DNA of 64,000 nt. It comes from Lingula anatina. Its lineage: Eukaryota; Brachiopoda; Lingulata; Lingulida; Lingulidae. The translations under genes and the position numbers were made by a program. Location of the stretch: the NCBI RefSeq assembly GCF_001039355.2, contig NW_019775544.1, forward strand, positions 96,950 through 160,949, read 5' to 3'. Below the pieces are notes generated by a model. It was not told where the DNA came from. It searched no databases and was given only the letters and a program-made list of their open reading frames with translations. Numbering within the stretch: position 1 is the stretch's first letter; each line of letters opens with the position of its first letter. This document shows positions 35,077-47,209 of this stretch, one piece after another.

Positions 35077-37490
35077 TTAAATACATTAATCTAATCCATG
35101 ACATTGTCTTAAAGACTTAATTTCTGGTTTGCAAACTTACCTCCTTTTCTCCACAGAACTTATAGAAGTTGTAGGTTTTGTCTTTTTACTTGTTTTGGAG
35201 TGGCTCTAAAACAAATATTATTCAACAAATCATATGGCAGAATACTTATATTGGACCTTGCTTTTGACACGTCTTGTTTCTCAAAACTAGTTATAGAACT
35301 TTTTATAGTAGTTGATAGTATTGCAGAACTGTTGTTATGCTTAATTGCACTGAGTGATGATTGCCTATGTTTCTATATTTCTCTGACAAAAAACCTGTGA
35401 AGCAAACATGCACCTATTACTGAGACTATCACAGCTGCAATGACCTGTTCTGACCATGGACCCCATAAAAATATCCAATTTCAAAGAAAGTTTACTTCTT
35501 AAATCAATTTTTTTAAGTCAGCTTGGGTTAAATGCTAATATCTATAAAGAATGCACTCAGACAGGAAGTTTTAAATACCTGTTTTCCACAAGTCACTTTT
35601 TTGGTCGGTCTGGCAAACATAGTGGTGAAGATATCATACGAGATTTAATCCTGAAATTCAATTCAATGGGTAATAAAATGTCAAAAATCGAACATATTAT
35701 ATTTCAACCCCAAGTTATAACTACTATAACTGTTAAATCTGTTCAGAGAATAAGTGTCTTGAGAAATATTCAGTCTTCGACTTACAAAGTTCTAGAGTAC
35801 ATGTAGCTAGGTGAAACTATGAGAGGCCGGGTGAAAGCTAGTAATTCAGTGGCAATGGTTTGAGGATAGTTATTAAAACATTACACACATTACTCGTGAC
35901 AAATTTTAAAACACTTAATCCGTATTGATATTTTTAAAAACTACCAACTCAAAAAATTAGACTTAATCAGAGTTGAATACCTACCTGTAAGGCTAAAAAC
36001 TTGACACATCTTTAGTTAGTTTCCAAATCTAACGCAAGCCTCGTTGTGACAGTACAGGCTCGCTTGCGCGCTGTAAATTTGGTCAGTATGTGTTATTAGA
36101 CGTGTAGTTTTATGAGAACAAAAATACAAATGATGCCTTTTTCCTCACTCAGACAGAAACAGATCAGTTAATTACAGTATTTCCTTGTGCTTTTCCCTTA
36201 AATACGAATTTCTTAAAATTAAAATGGCATTTTATGACAGAAGACTTAACTCATTCTACACACGCATTGTTTTACTTCCGGAATAACAAAGAGAGGAGCA
36301 CATCACCCTACAACATGGATGAGCAGCTCAAAATTCTGCAGTCGGTAACTGTCACTGCTTAGCATTGCATTCTTTTTTATCTTCTGCGCTTCTGCTTGTT
36401 TAAGTCTTTTTATGAGCTATAGATGCCAAGATTTCTGTTTACACTTTTCAGCTGATACAGAAACTTAATTCTTAGTACGATCAGCTGATTGCTTCCGTTT
36501 TCGGCCTTACATGCTAGCTACACTCGGCTGTCAAGTTGATTCAAATGATTAATCCACTAAGATGACAGTCGAGCGTGACGGTAGCGGTAGGTATATACAT
36601 GTACTGCCATTAAGTACCTACCTAGTACATGTAGTAGCATGTAAGGCAAAAAGCTGAGGCAAAACAGCTGATCTTATTCTTCTAACTGGCCTGGGGTACC
36701 CAATCTTTTTATGTTTCTTCTGTACAGATGTAATTCCTCACATATGCAATGTCAGTTGCAAATGACCTGTTGCGTAATTGTGGCAAATTTGTGTGGTATA
36801 AGGTATATACTGGTAGCATGATTAGGTAACCAAACAATTACTTTAAAGGCGTATTCAGATTTAAACATCTTACTACTTGGGTTGGCCCAACTCTGCGGGG
36901 ATTCTCCCTAAAGTGCAACCAAGGGGATCGGCTTAATCAGCACATGATAGTTGAATACCCCATAGCTGCTTGAGAATTCTTGTTTGACAGTGAAGCTGAA
37001 TCCACTGATTGCATTTTAGCAAATTTCCCTTGCAGAGTTGGACCAACCTAGCTAGTGTGATGTGTGAATCTGAATGCAGTCTAAGGATGCATTCCCATAG
37101 ATTTTAGATTGATCTATCCCCATGGAGAGTCTCACTAGATTACTGTCAGATAACCCGGCTTCGATGTCCGTCCCGCCTACTACAAGCTATAAGGGGGTAA
37201 TTAACTTTTGTGCCAGCTCGGCTGACAGCTATTTAGCGTGAACCCCCGGGGAGTTAGGTCAATCTAGTTGGATCGATCTAATCTCTGGGAATGGGGTCTA
37301 AGATACATGCTCTAAGATACATACATTCCTTCTTCAGAACACTGTTTATTTGACTTGCTTCTTCAGATTGGTGTGTTGCAAAAACCAAATATTAGAATAA
37401 GAGATCCAGCAAGAACTGAAAAAGTTTTACAAAAGCTGATTCAAGATGGAAAACAGAAATTACAGGTATTGTACTTTTTTACAATTTTTT
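35077..37490. repeat. Segment duplicated from 31930-34986, copy 2 (empty site)
   Basis: It starts directly after the n at 35076, lacks the 682-bp insertion, and continues into the rest of the 5'-nucleotidase gene. The MITE pair is repeated at 36847-37081 and 37085-37298. Confidence 0.95.
35141..35620 (-). pseudogene. Duplicate exons 1-2 of the CCDC14-like gene
   Basis: Exons 35579-35620 and 35141-35205 repeat the first two coding exons with one visible change in exon 1 (VTCGKQ in place of VTSGKQ). The remaining exons are not present in this copy, which is cut off by the n at 35076. Confidence 0.85.
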
Positions 37491-38081
37491 CTCTTTGTTC
37501 CTCTGCCTCAATTCATTGGAATGTAAGCCATAAAATGAAAATTTAGAATACAGTGGTTTTGTCAATTGGTGCTAGTCTGTGAACTTGGTCTTATTAAAGT
37601 TTGCCTAAAACAAATACAGTAAGTAATGTCTTTAATGTTAGAAAGCAGGGGCGGATCCAGAGATATTTTCTGACAGTCTTCCAAATTATCTTTGTTGATC
37701 CATCTTCCATTTTTGACTGTCTTCCGACAGAACACATTAGATGGCTGACAATGTAAACTTGAAAATCTGACCGTCTTCCAGAAGACCCAGAAGATGGCCT
37801 AAATCTGCCCCTGGAAAGTACATTGAATTATCACCATAATGTTGTCTATACATGGCAAATTATTCATTTAAATCTTCTTTAAATTTTTATTTATTTATTT
37901 ATTTTTTCAATCAGGTAGTTGCAGATTTTGATTTTACCTTAACAAAATTTTCTCACCAAGGAGAAATGTGTCCCTGTACATTTGGTGAGTTTAAGTGGCA
38001 TGTTAGCCATATTTTGAATTATAAATTTGTATAAAATCAGATTACAGGGGGTATAACAGACTCATCCTTGTGTAAAATAAT

Positions 38082-38128
<47 letters not shown>

Positions 38129-39760
38129 TAACAAGAGGACGACATATTCAAGCACTTAAGAATTTCTTAAATAGAGAAGGTGGAATGTATTGCATCCTTT
38201 TTCATTGTGCTTCTTGCATGCATTGTCTAATGGTACTTTTTGCTATGTCTTAATAACACCCCGTTTACTACAATTAATTTATCTTAAAATATTATCTTCT
38301 GAATCTTTTATGTTAGTGAAGTGCAGGATACCCAGTTATTTGACTGAATAAATGTATATATATATTTTGTTACCTTTTATCAATTCAGCNTTTTTTTTAC
38401 CTTTTATCAATTCAGCTACTCTGGAGCAAAGTGGATTATTACCAGATTTTTATAATGAAGAGGTGAGTTAGCATGTATTTGAAAATGTTTGATTTTACCA
38501 AGCTAAATATTACATTTACTTCTCAACTGTTTTCAAATAAACTAACTTTGCACTAATAGATTAGACCTAAATTTTTATTGTTTGCAAGATTGAATGCACA
38601 TGTATGGGCCCAAAACTTGTAAGTGATTAGAAAGATATTCAGAATTTTCCAAGGGAGACTAAGGAAGAAATTTTGTGATAGAAAAGTACAGACTTTGAGG
38701 GATAAGAAAAAACACTTGAATAATAAATATAGGTTATAAATGCATTCATTAATTTGGTTTTATTTGTATTCAGATATTTTCCATTCTAGGCCTTTCAACT
38801 TTACAAATATTATTATCCTATTGAAACCAGTCATGAGATGACAACAGAAGAAAAAATTCCTCATATGCAACAATGGCAAGTTTTTACAGCTTTTAATACC
38901 TTAAATGATAAGCTTGCCTCTCTGGCATCTAGATTATTTTTACATGTAAGTATTGTTATTTTTTATATAAGAACACAGGTTGTACATGTAATTGTGCAAT
39001 GACATTTTGAAGGATGGAGCATGAAATACTGTGAAAACTAAAATAATATATGTACAATTTAAGTATGAAGTCAAATAATTCATGTAACAATAAATGTAAT
39101 GATAAAAGTATCTATATGTCTTAGGTGGACAAAAGCTCAGGCACTGCTGGTTCGGTGTAACTTCAAGAAGGATTTAATTCCAAAGATGATTAAGAGATCT
39201 AAATTAAGGCTAAGGTGAGTCCAGGCTCTTCTGATATTGCAAGTCCTTTTTTTTTTATAAATAAAATTCATGTCATGCTTAACTTCTTATTGATCTGTCA
39301 AGTAATCGCAAAGTCTGTAGAAATGGTGTACTGGTAAAAAAAACCTTGGCAGTCCAATTTGGCCATGTGTGAAAAAGTGCCTAGAGATGTCATTCTTTTG
39401 TTTACTCTTTGGGCAGTGCATTCTTAATGCATTTTTTTTATGGGAGATTACATTTCAAATGAAAAAACAATGACGTCAACCTCGAAGACCACCATTTTTA
39501 ACACCATTATCACAATGCAATCAAGCAGTAAATGATGTACAAACTTGAAAGTATGTCTTCTGGTTGGTGACTATCATCACTATCATATACATGTTTATTT
39601 ACAGAATAATATTATAGAAATTTCTGGAATAACAAAACCAGCAGTATTTGAGATGTCAAAATTTTCTGAAGTGGGTGGCTATTTGCTGTTTATGTTTTGG
39701 GTATCTTTTAACAATCCATCCTGCAGTATAAATGATATTCATTGTTTCTTCATCTCTCTA

Positions 39761-39796
<36 letters not shown>

Positions 39797-41381
39797 ATAA
39801 TGATGACGATAATGATGCACCTGTGTCTGCGTCAATTGAACCAGAATATGTCAGCCTTTCTATAAATACATTTACTGGAAGATGTACAGAGGTCTTCTGC
39901 ATTTACAAAAGTGCATGCTGCCACTTTTTTGTGAGAGCCAGTGGTAAAGGTGGTTGTAAGAAGTTTCTCTGCATGCAGCTTTTGCTTTATCTTGGAAATT
40001 TTAATTTAAAAAAAACTTGCAAAAGGGCTTATTTTAATGGCTTACTATATATATTTTTCAGGGATGGATGTAGCACACTGTTCAAAATATTGCACAAGAA
40101 TGATATCCCACTGCTTATATTCTCAGCTGGAATTGGAGATGTGATTTTGGAATTGATAAGAGAGAAAGATGTTTTGTATGATAATATGAAGGTTGTCTCA
40201 AACTTCATAAACTTTAATGAACAGGTAAGCNTGAAGAGATACACAATGTTTCTCACATGCATTAGGTGATTTTTTTATGCTTTCAAGCTTGTTTGAAAAT
40301 TAATGTGGAAAATGAACTCATCAGATTGAAAATGTTTTTAGGATCTCTGCCAAGGTTTTAAAGGGAACATGATTCACGTTTTCAACAAGAATGAAAATGC
40401 AATCCACGGTTCAGATTACTTTGAGAACCTGAGCCACAGGTCTAACATAGTTCTGATGGGTGATTCTCTTGGTGATCTTCACATGGCTGATGGTGCCTCG
40501 GATACCTCCAGTGGTCAGGAACCATGCAAACTCACAATTGGCTTTCTTAATACTAATGTAAGTTAACTGAGAGGGCTAATTATCGTGGTACTGGTGTGCC
40601 CATAATGTAGTATACTTAAGTGATATAGGCTTTACTACCTGGAGAGACTGCACTTTGAGAGACTGACAATTTTACAGCTTGGCTCTTATGTAAAAGGGTC
40701 ACCTTAACACAGCCCGTTTATCAACTTCCACCCAAAAAGCAGGACACAAACTCGTGAAACCAAATCAAAACCCCCGCTTTGTCTAGGTGTCAAAGTACAG
40801 CCTCTATCACTAAATTATACTGCTTGATGTAAAAAGGGCCTTAGTGATAAGTTATCTCACTATGGTCAGAAAAAAATGTTACGCTTATATAAAATTAATA
40901 ATAGCATCCTCTTCACCAGTGTATTTCTTTCACATATTTGTTATCAAAGTACTGATATTTTGTGCTTCAAGTTTGATGATTGAAAACTTTGTGGTTCTAA
41001 ATTAAGTCATTTTTTGCTAGGTAGTAGATTTCTTATAAGATTTTTTTTCAAAATTAACTGTGAACTAAGGGACATTACCATGCTTGTATAGTTGTTCATT
41101 TTAATACATTTTACTTGTTTTTTATTATTGATTATTTTTCATATCCAGTGATTAAATCAATTTTGAATTTGTGTTTATTGTTACATATTTTCTTCACAAA
41201 ATAGAAGTATGCACAGTGTTCTTATTTATCAGTAGAAAAGTTTTTGATGTCTTATTGGTAATAACCTTTTTTTTTCTAGGTGGAAGAACGTATTGACCAG
41301 TACCAAGCACAGTATGATATTGTGGTCATCAGTGATGAGACAATGGATGTTTGTAATGCAATCCTTCAAAAAATACTGTAA
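36315..41381 (+). CDS. NT5C3B: Cytosolic 5'-nucleotidase 3-type enzyme (NT5C3A/NT5C3B), 9 exons
   Basis: Exons 36315-36344, 37367-37465, 37915-37984, 38416-38462, 38790-38875, 39125-39214, 40062-40224, 40342-40557 and 41280-41381 give exactly 300 residues, close to the human enzymes. This HAD-superfamily phosphatase removes phosphate from pyrimidine nucleoside monophosphates or 7-methyl-GMP in the cytosol. Seen: catalytic DFDFTLT (nucleophile and general acid Asp), FSAGIGDVI, a VSNF..F block, FNKNEN, GDSLGDLHMADG (metal-binding Asp) and the typical end VCNAILQKIL. All active-site motifs are intact. The A and B paralogues cannot be told apart here. The donor after 38875 is GC rather than GT; the frame and the EW/QWW context support it. 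A poly(A) signal AATAAA is at 41457-41462. The n at 40231 is just inside an intron. Confidence 0.93.
37646..37813. mobile_element. 168-bp MITE with CAGGGGCGGATCC ends
   Basis: It begins CAGGGGCGGATCCAG and ends CTAAATCTGCCCCTG, with internal inverted 'gtcttcc' blocks. A second copy of the same length lies in the opposite orientation at 43110-43277. The ends resemble hAT-type MITEs; a full 8-bp target duplication is not visible (only GAAAG on both sides). Confidence 0.75.
38084..38127. repeat. (AC)n microsatellite
   Basis: About 22 AC units in intron 3 of the 5'-nucleotidase gene. Confidence 0.95.
39766..39795. repeat. Poly(C) tract
   Basis: A run of about 30 C within intron 6 of the 5'-nucleotidase gene. 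Long Pro runs in overlapping frames come from it. Confidence 0.9.
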
Positions 41382-41456
41382 TTTATTAAAATGGGACGTG
41401 TTTTAGCATGCAAAATGTGTAGCTAAAAGCTTGTTTAAAACAAATTGAATGCAAAA

Positions 41457-41462
41457 AATAAA
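41457..41462 (+). terminator. Poly(A) signal of the 5'-nucleotidase gene
   Basis: AATAAA lies 75 bases after the stop codon at 41379-41381. Confidence 0.65.
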
Positions 41463-41990
41463 ATCGGTTAATTCTTCTTGTATGTGAGAAAGGACTTGAA
41501 CTGTAGCTGAGGGTTAACTTGGGTTATAAGCTTGACAATTTTTTCGAACAAATTCAGTTTTAAATGCAGCTGTACTTGTATGTTTGGAAATTGTTCTTTT
41601 TTCTGTCATAGGCATGTCTAGCTGTACTTGCCAGTTTTCATTAAAACATGACTTAATTTTAGTGTTCTATTCATATTTTTGTACATGCAGTAGGGCCTAC
41701 TTGTTATTAGAGTGACTTTTGTAAGTGTTTTAATTTTAGTGTAATGTTTTTGTGCACACTTGTTATCAGAGTGACTTTTATTTTTTTCATTGGTATTTGT
41801 TTATCTCAACATTTAAGTAATGCTTTATTGACAAACATTTTTAAATATTAAAAAAAATGAAGTTTCATCCAGGTACCTGTATGCACAATCAATTTACACG
41901 GTTGTTATATATGCACCATAACCTCACAAGTATGTAACATTTTTTAATGAAAATAAAAAACAAAAAACAGAAATATGATTGCTCCCTGTA

Positions 41991-41996
41991 TTTATT
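41991..41996 (-). terminator. Poly(A) signal of the vWA/lectin gene
   Basis: AATAAA on the minus strand, about 110 bases after the stop codon at 42104-42106. It is the nearest such signal to this convergent gene end. Confidence 0.65.
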
Positions 41997-42103
41997 GGAA
42001 TAAACCTTAATATTATACCACTAACATACCAAGTTAATGTCAGTCACATTTGGTGTCGAGCATGTCCATTTTTGTCCATAAATCAAACCGCCATGAAAAA
42101 AGA

Positions 42104-45100
42104 TTAAAAGCCCACATAATAGCTTTTCTCGCAGATGAAACCCCGCGTACTATCACAATCTGCAGTGGTGAGACGGCCGTTGGAGCGTACGTGCACGCAG
42201 TGCCCACCACCATGTGCCTCAACGGATTGGTTTACAGGAAGCCCAATTCCAGCCCAGACAAAATCACCACGTGAAATGAAGTCGTTGCCACTTGACCAAT
42301 AAGCTGCATTTGGGGACTCTGAAAACAATTTAACATGCTTCAGACACTTTATCGGTAGAGAACATTGAATTGCGTTTTTTACTGGAATATAACTTTATCC
42401 GATTTGTAAAACAAAAATAACGAAATCTCATGAAATGTTACCGTAAGATAAATGACTTAAGGTCCAAATAAAAGATTCTAGAATTCTAATTAGATATAGT
42501 TATAAACGCTACCAAGATGATCTTTTCTAGAACAAAAAAATACTGAACTATGAGCGTTAGCAAAATGATAATGACGATAATAATATCCTTAGAAAATTCA
42601 ACGCTTTTACTATAAACTGAGGAACACCACATACAAACCCGCTTACAAAATAATGATCATTAAGACCGTTTTTGATTTGAATGTTTCCTTTTTTGGTCAC
42701 TCTCGTAATGGAGGTTTAAGCTGATGAATTTTACTCGTTACAGTAAAAGCAGATACACAGAACTCTTAAACAATTTATAGATTTTAACTTTGCAACATAC
42801 CTTGGCGATTGAGGAAAATTGTTAAAATCTAAAACGACTTTTTACTATGGGTGTTCTAAATGTTTGTTTTTGCAGATTTTTTCATTTTCCTTTACTGTGT
42901 ACTCCAAAGGCCAGTTTTTCTTAAAACAATGTCCGCAATTACAACACATTCACATTTCAATATTCGTTTCTTCACACACTGAAAAGACCCCGTATAAGAT
43001 AACATGGGATATTATTTCTTTCGAGCAGGGCTTTTCCCAGCGAACCGTCCAGACCGTCATTTGGACGGCCGCTGACATCACCGAACGTACCAAGTCTAGT
43101 CCTAGTAATCAGGGGCGGATTTAGGCCGTCTTCTGGGTCTTCCGGAAGACGGTCAGATTTTCAAGTTTACATTGTCAGCCATCTAATGTTTTCTGTCGGA
43201 AGACGGTCAAAAATGGAGGATGGATCAACAAAGATAATTTGGAAGACTGTCAGAAAATATCTCTGGATCCGCCCCTGTTAAGTTGAATAATACTTTTCAC
43301 ATCTTCAGCGGGAGATCGTTCGCGATCAGTGAGAGACGAAAAGCAATTTTCATATTCGTTCAAGGGCGCCGTTAGCAGAAGATCGTCAGCAGGAGATCGT
43401 TCGCAATCCGAGCGAGACGAAAAAGCAATTTTCATATTCACTCCAAGGATCATTATCGCCCCCTAATTAATTTATATATTTTTCACATTTTATTTCTAAC
43501 CCCCCCCCCCCTCCTCCCCATTCACGGTAAAGTTGGAATCCCTGAAATTTTGCAGGAAATTACAGATGGTATTATTTTGGACGGCCTGTAACCCCAATCC
43601 TGGGAAAATCTCTGCTTTCGAGAAAAATATGTGAAGGAAAAACCACGGTGCCCTATCATTTAAAAAGGATACCCATCGGACCAACCTATTGGTTTTTGAA
43701 CAATCTGCACACCTATTGCTCACCTGAGTTGTCCATGAGAATCCCAAGTTCATCGTGTTCCTCTAATGAGTCTACTGACACCAGTCTGGCTCCATACCTT
43801 TCGGCACAGAACACATCTGCATCCGCCCATGACATTTCTTTCGTGATCAGCCGATGGCAGGTCTGGAGGGAATGTTGCTTTACGAAACATGCCGGACATC
43901 GTTCTATAACATAGAGCGGGTGGTAGTTTAACACAGTTGCTTGACTTTTGTTATCATGCACCCCATTTCCATAGATTAGATCGACCTATTTTAGATCGAC
44001 CTAACTCCCTGGGGGTTCACGCTAAATAGCTGTCAGCCGGGCGGACACGAAAGTTAATTACCCCTTACAGCTTGTAGTAGGCGGGGACGGACACTTAAGG
44101 GGGATTATCCGACAGTAATCTAGTGAGACTCCCCGCGGTGATAGATCGATCTAAAGTTGTTTGAATAGAGCCATGGTTTTTGCTACATGATGCGTAATGC
44201 TTTGTGACATAGGATTTTATTTAAATAGACTGTTTTTTCAAGGGAACTGCTTTTTTTACAAGAGATTTACGAACTGTTACAATAGTCTAATAAATGTTTA
44301 ACTTACCTTCACACTCAGCCGAATTTTCATAAACTATTTCTGGGCACTCGTCCAAAACTGTGAAAAATATTTACTAGTTAGGAACAGATATGTCTACCCG
44401 TATGTATGATATAAGGTAAGATTTAAAATAGAGTAGAGATTGGCAAGTGGATACAAATTCAGCTGGAAGGACATATCAAAATCTTAACATCACTGGTGTA
44501 TTAAAAATGCCAACTACAGAATTATTCACAGAACCTCATCTTTAGTTTGTTTTCTTTTAAGCTAAGAAAAACCAGCCATATGTACTCACAGCAAAGAATA
44601 TTGCCTTAAGACATTTAACAGAAACTTAATATACATGTACTGGTAACTTCACAAATGTTTGCATTTAATACCTCTAGATCTTATTCTTTAAATCAAAGGA
44701 AAAAAAATCAAATCGAATGGACTACAAAGAATATTCCATAGAAGCATGGAAATAAAAACCTACCTATAGTTTCACAGATTTTGTCAAAGAAACTTTTGTC
44801 CTCCTGCAACAAGGTATCCACACTTCCCACTGTTATCATGTTTAAGTCATGGGGTTCCGATGCTATTGCCTCCAAATTTTTCCGTTTTATTAAAAAGAAA
44901 TCGATATGAAAGTTTAACATTTTCTGAGCACCGAATGAGACGTTGGGGTCAAAGTAGTGACTTTTTAATTATAACTTATTTTCAAAACAAATTAATGACA
45001 ACATGGGCTAACGGTGTAAAAAGAATGTGTGTATCTGTACAATGTGTGCGTGTTTGGGAGCAAGAAAGGTTAACAATTAAAAAAAGTATAAACCTTTTGG

Positions 45101-46781
45101 CGTTTTGTCCCACTCCTACAACCATAATGGTGATGTTGTCTTGTTTGGCTGCATTAGCATTGGGTATAGTGAATTCTTCATCTTCATTTGGTTTTCCGTC
45201 CGTAATGACAATGGCAACCTTTGGGACGCCTTGGCGAGCGCCATTGGCAGGGTTAAAGATCTCATTTCTCATCACGTACAGGCCTCCAGATGTGTTGGTG
45301 CGCTTCCCTTGCCTGATACCGTTCTCTCCAGATAAATCCTCATCGATAAATTCTTTCATACGTTCCTTTTCTAAAGAGAGAGGATCAAATAAGCCAAAAT
45401 GCTGGCCAAAGACGATGTAAATGTTAAATGCTAAGAAACAATTATATGTATATGCAGTACAGCATTTTGATCCTACAATAAAATCATTGTGGAATATTCA
45501 AATTTGAGACCAGTTTGTTACTTCACATTTTAAGAATTTTCTAATTTTAAGGTTTATTTCGCTTACCGTGAAACCTGTTAAAAAGCATGTCAGTCTGAGC
45601 AGTTAAACTGAAGTGAACGATTCCCAATTGAACTTTTTCAGGTCCAATTTCTACTGTGTCAACAAAATCCGAAACAAATCGTAACACTTGCTTGAATTTA
45701 TTTTTCGGGATGCTGTTTGATGCATCCAACACGAATGCCACATCTGCCACTGGTGATGGTGTGCATACTGCAAAACACAATGTCATGCGTTTACTCAAAT
45801 TGTAATTACTGCAAATTTACTTGTAGCATATACAGCATGTATGAAATATAACGCAGAATTTATCAAAACTTAATAAATATCAAACAGCAAACGAAATGTC
45901 AATGATACCAAAATTTTTGTCACAAATTTAATTTAAAAACATATCACTCACATGAAATATTTCGACTGCTCGGAACTACCCCCCCCCCCCCCCCNACGAA
46001 TGCCACATCTGCCACTGGTGATGGTGTGCATACTGCAAAACACAATGTCATGCGTTTACTCAAATTGTAATTACTGCAAATTTACTTGTAGCAAATACAG
46101 CATGTATGAAATATAACGCAGAATTTATCAAAACTTAATAAATATCAAACAGCAAACGAAATGTCAATGATACCAATTTTTTTTTGTCACAAATTTAATT
46201 TAAAAACATACTACTCACATGAAATATTTCGACTGCTCGGAGCTGCCCCCCCCCCATGTGCCATCACGTGTGTCACTGAGGCTGATGAAAATGGCCAGTT
46301 GCACGTCGAAATATTACATGTGAGTGATAAGCTTTTATTAAGTTTGTGACAAAAGGGCTTTTGATCTCTATCATCAACTAAACGGCGAAACTTTTTAAAG
46401 ATACCAAGGACACACAAGCTCTGCAATAACTAATCCAAAGTACTAAGTCTTTAAGGACTTATTTTACTTTTTGTCCTTTGTTTTTTTAAAGGTGTTATTT
46501 CTATTTATAAGAAAAAAATACATAAAAACTGAAAGTTATATTAACTTATAACTATTTCTTCTATCTCCAAGTAGATAGTACCTCCACGGTGATTGTTGTA
46601 AAAATAATCTTCTTTTTCTTTACAACTTTGATTTCTTTACTTCATTTATTTATTATCATTATTATTATTTTGCTACAAAAACTTTCTTACTCTGTTTGGT
46701 CCTTCTTTTCCACCTGCCCTCTGAGTAGGCGCATTGCATGAGAGCTGCAAACACAGCCACGGCTATCATAAGATATTTCAT
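42104..46781 (-). CDS. Secreted von Willebrand A domain plus C-type lectin domain protein, 7 exons
   Basis: Exons (5' to 3', minus): 46691-46781, 45567-45767, 45094-45370, 44764-44882, 44307-44357, 43724-43903, 42104-42318, for 377 residues. A signal peptide (MKYLMIAVAVFAALMQCAYS) is followed by RWKRR, a possible furin-type site. The vWA domain (about residues 37-225) has an intact metal site: DASNS (D45, S47, S49), a Thr in TNTSGG and Asp in ITDGKPNE. It ends with NLEAIASEPHDL. After a short Cys-containing linker, a C-type lectin domain (about 247-377) has WADADVFCAERYGARLVSV, WAGIGL, CVHVRSNGRL and CDSTRGFICEK; no EPN or QPD sugar motif is visible. Such proteins act outside the cell in adhesion, matrix or immunity. 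The exon 4 acceptor reads CG instead of AG, and part of exon 2 is repeated at 45996. Confidence 0.88.
43110..43277. mobile_element. 168-bp MITE with CAGGGGCGGAT ends, inverted copy
   Basis: The same element as 37646-37813 in opposite orientation, with end CTGGATCCGCCCCTG on the right. It lies in the last intron of the vWA/lectin gene. Confidence 0.75.
43307..43448. repeat. Tandem dimer, unit about 81 bp
   Basis: Two direct copies share AGCGGGAGATCGTTCGC (second copy AGCAGGAGATCGTTCGC) and a later 'agcaattttcatattc' block at the same spacing. Confidence 0.75.
43957..44172. mobile_element. TWA-family MITE, inverted copy
   Basis: It carries the ATTCCCA-family interior in reverse (AAGTTAATTACCCCTTACAG, TAGTGAGACTCCCC). 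The ends are degraded relative to 34580-34793. It lies in an intron of the vWA/lectin gene. Confidence 0.65.
45996..46256. repeat. Duplicate of 45731-45994 across an n
   Basis: The segment 45731-45994 is repeated at an offset of 265 bases, starting right after the n at 45995. It contains the first 37 coding bases of vWA exon 2 and its acceptor site, so a truncated second exon 2 appears at 45996-46032. A poly(C) tract closes both copies. Confidence 0.9.
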
Positions 46782-46838
46782 CTTGTGCTGGACAGTGGAA
46801 CTTATTCAAGCTTCAGGCTGGAGACTGGCAAATGCCAG

Positions 46839-46850
46839 CTATTTATATAG
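46839..46850 (-). promoter_or_regulatory. TATA box of the vWA/lectin gene
   Basis: On the minus strand the sequence reads CTATATAAATAG, about 60 bases upstream of the ATG at 46781. That spacing would put transcription start near 46810 and leave a 5' UTR of about 30 bases. Confidence 0.6.
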
Positions 46851-47209
46851 GTTTAGCAAAACGGGTTTAAATTAATGATACCAGTGTCTTCTTTCACTTA
46901 TGGTGCTGATATAATCCTCTTAATAAAAAAACACCTGTGATGAATGAATGTTTTATTATTTAAATGTCTATTTTCTCCAACAAAGGATATATATTTATTC
47001 TCTTTATAGAACCTTGCAGGCAGCTGCTGATGGAAAGTCGAATATTTTTAATCCATTTAACATACATTAAGTTGTCCAGATTCAGGTGAAATGCTCTCAG
47101 ATAATCTTTTAAAAACTATCTGATGTAATATATGTGTGGGCAACCACAGAAGTAAAAAAAAAAAAAAATGNACTGAATCCTATCATTTCCTTTGCATTGG
47201 CCTATTTTA

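Noticed and set aside
39545-40269. Pro-rich frames around 39.75 kb
   Set aside because: They are created by a poly(C) tract in an intron of the 5'-nucleotidase gene; only 40062-40224 is a real exon.
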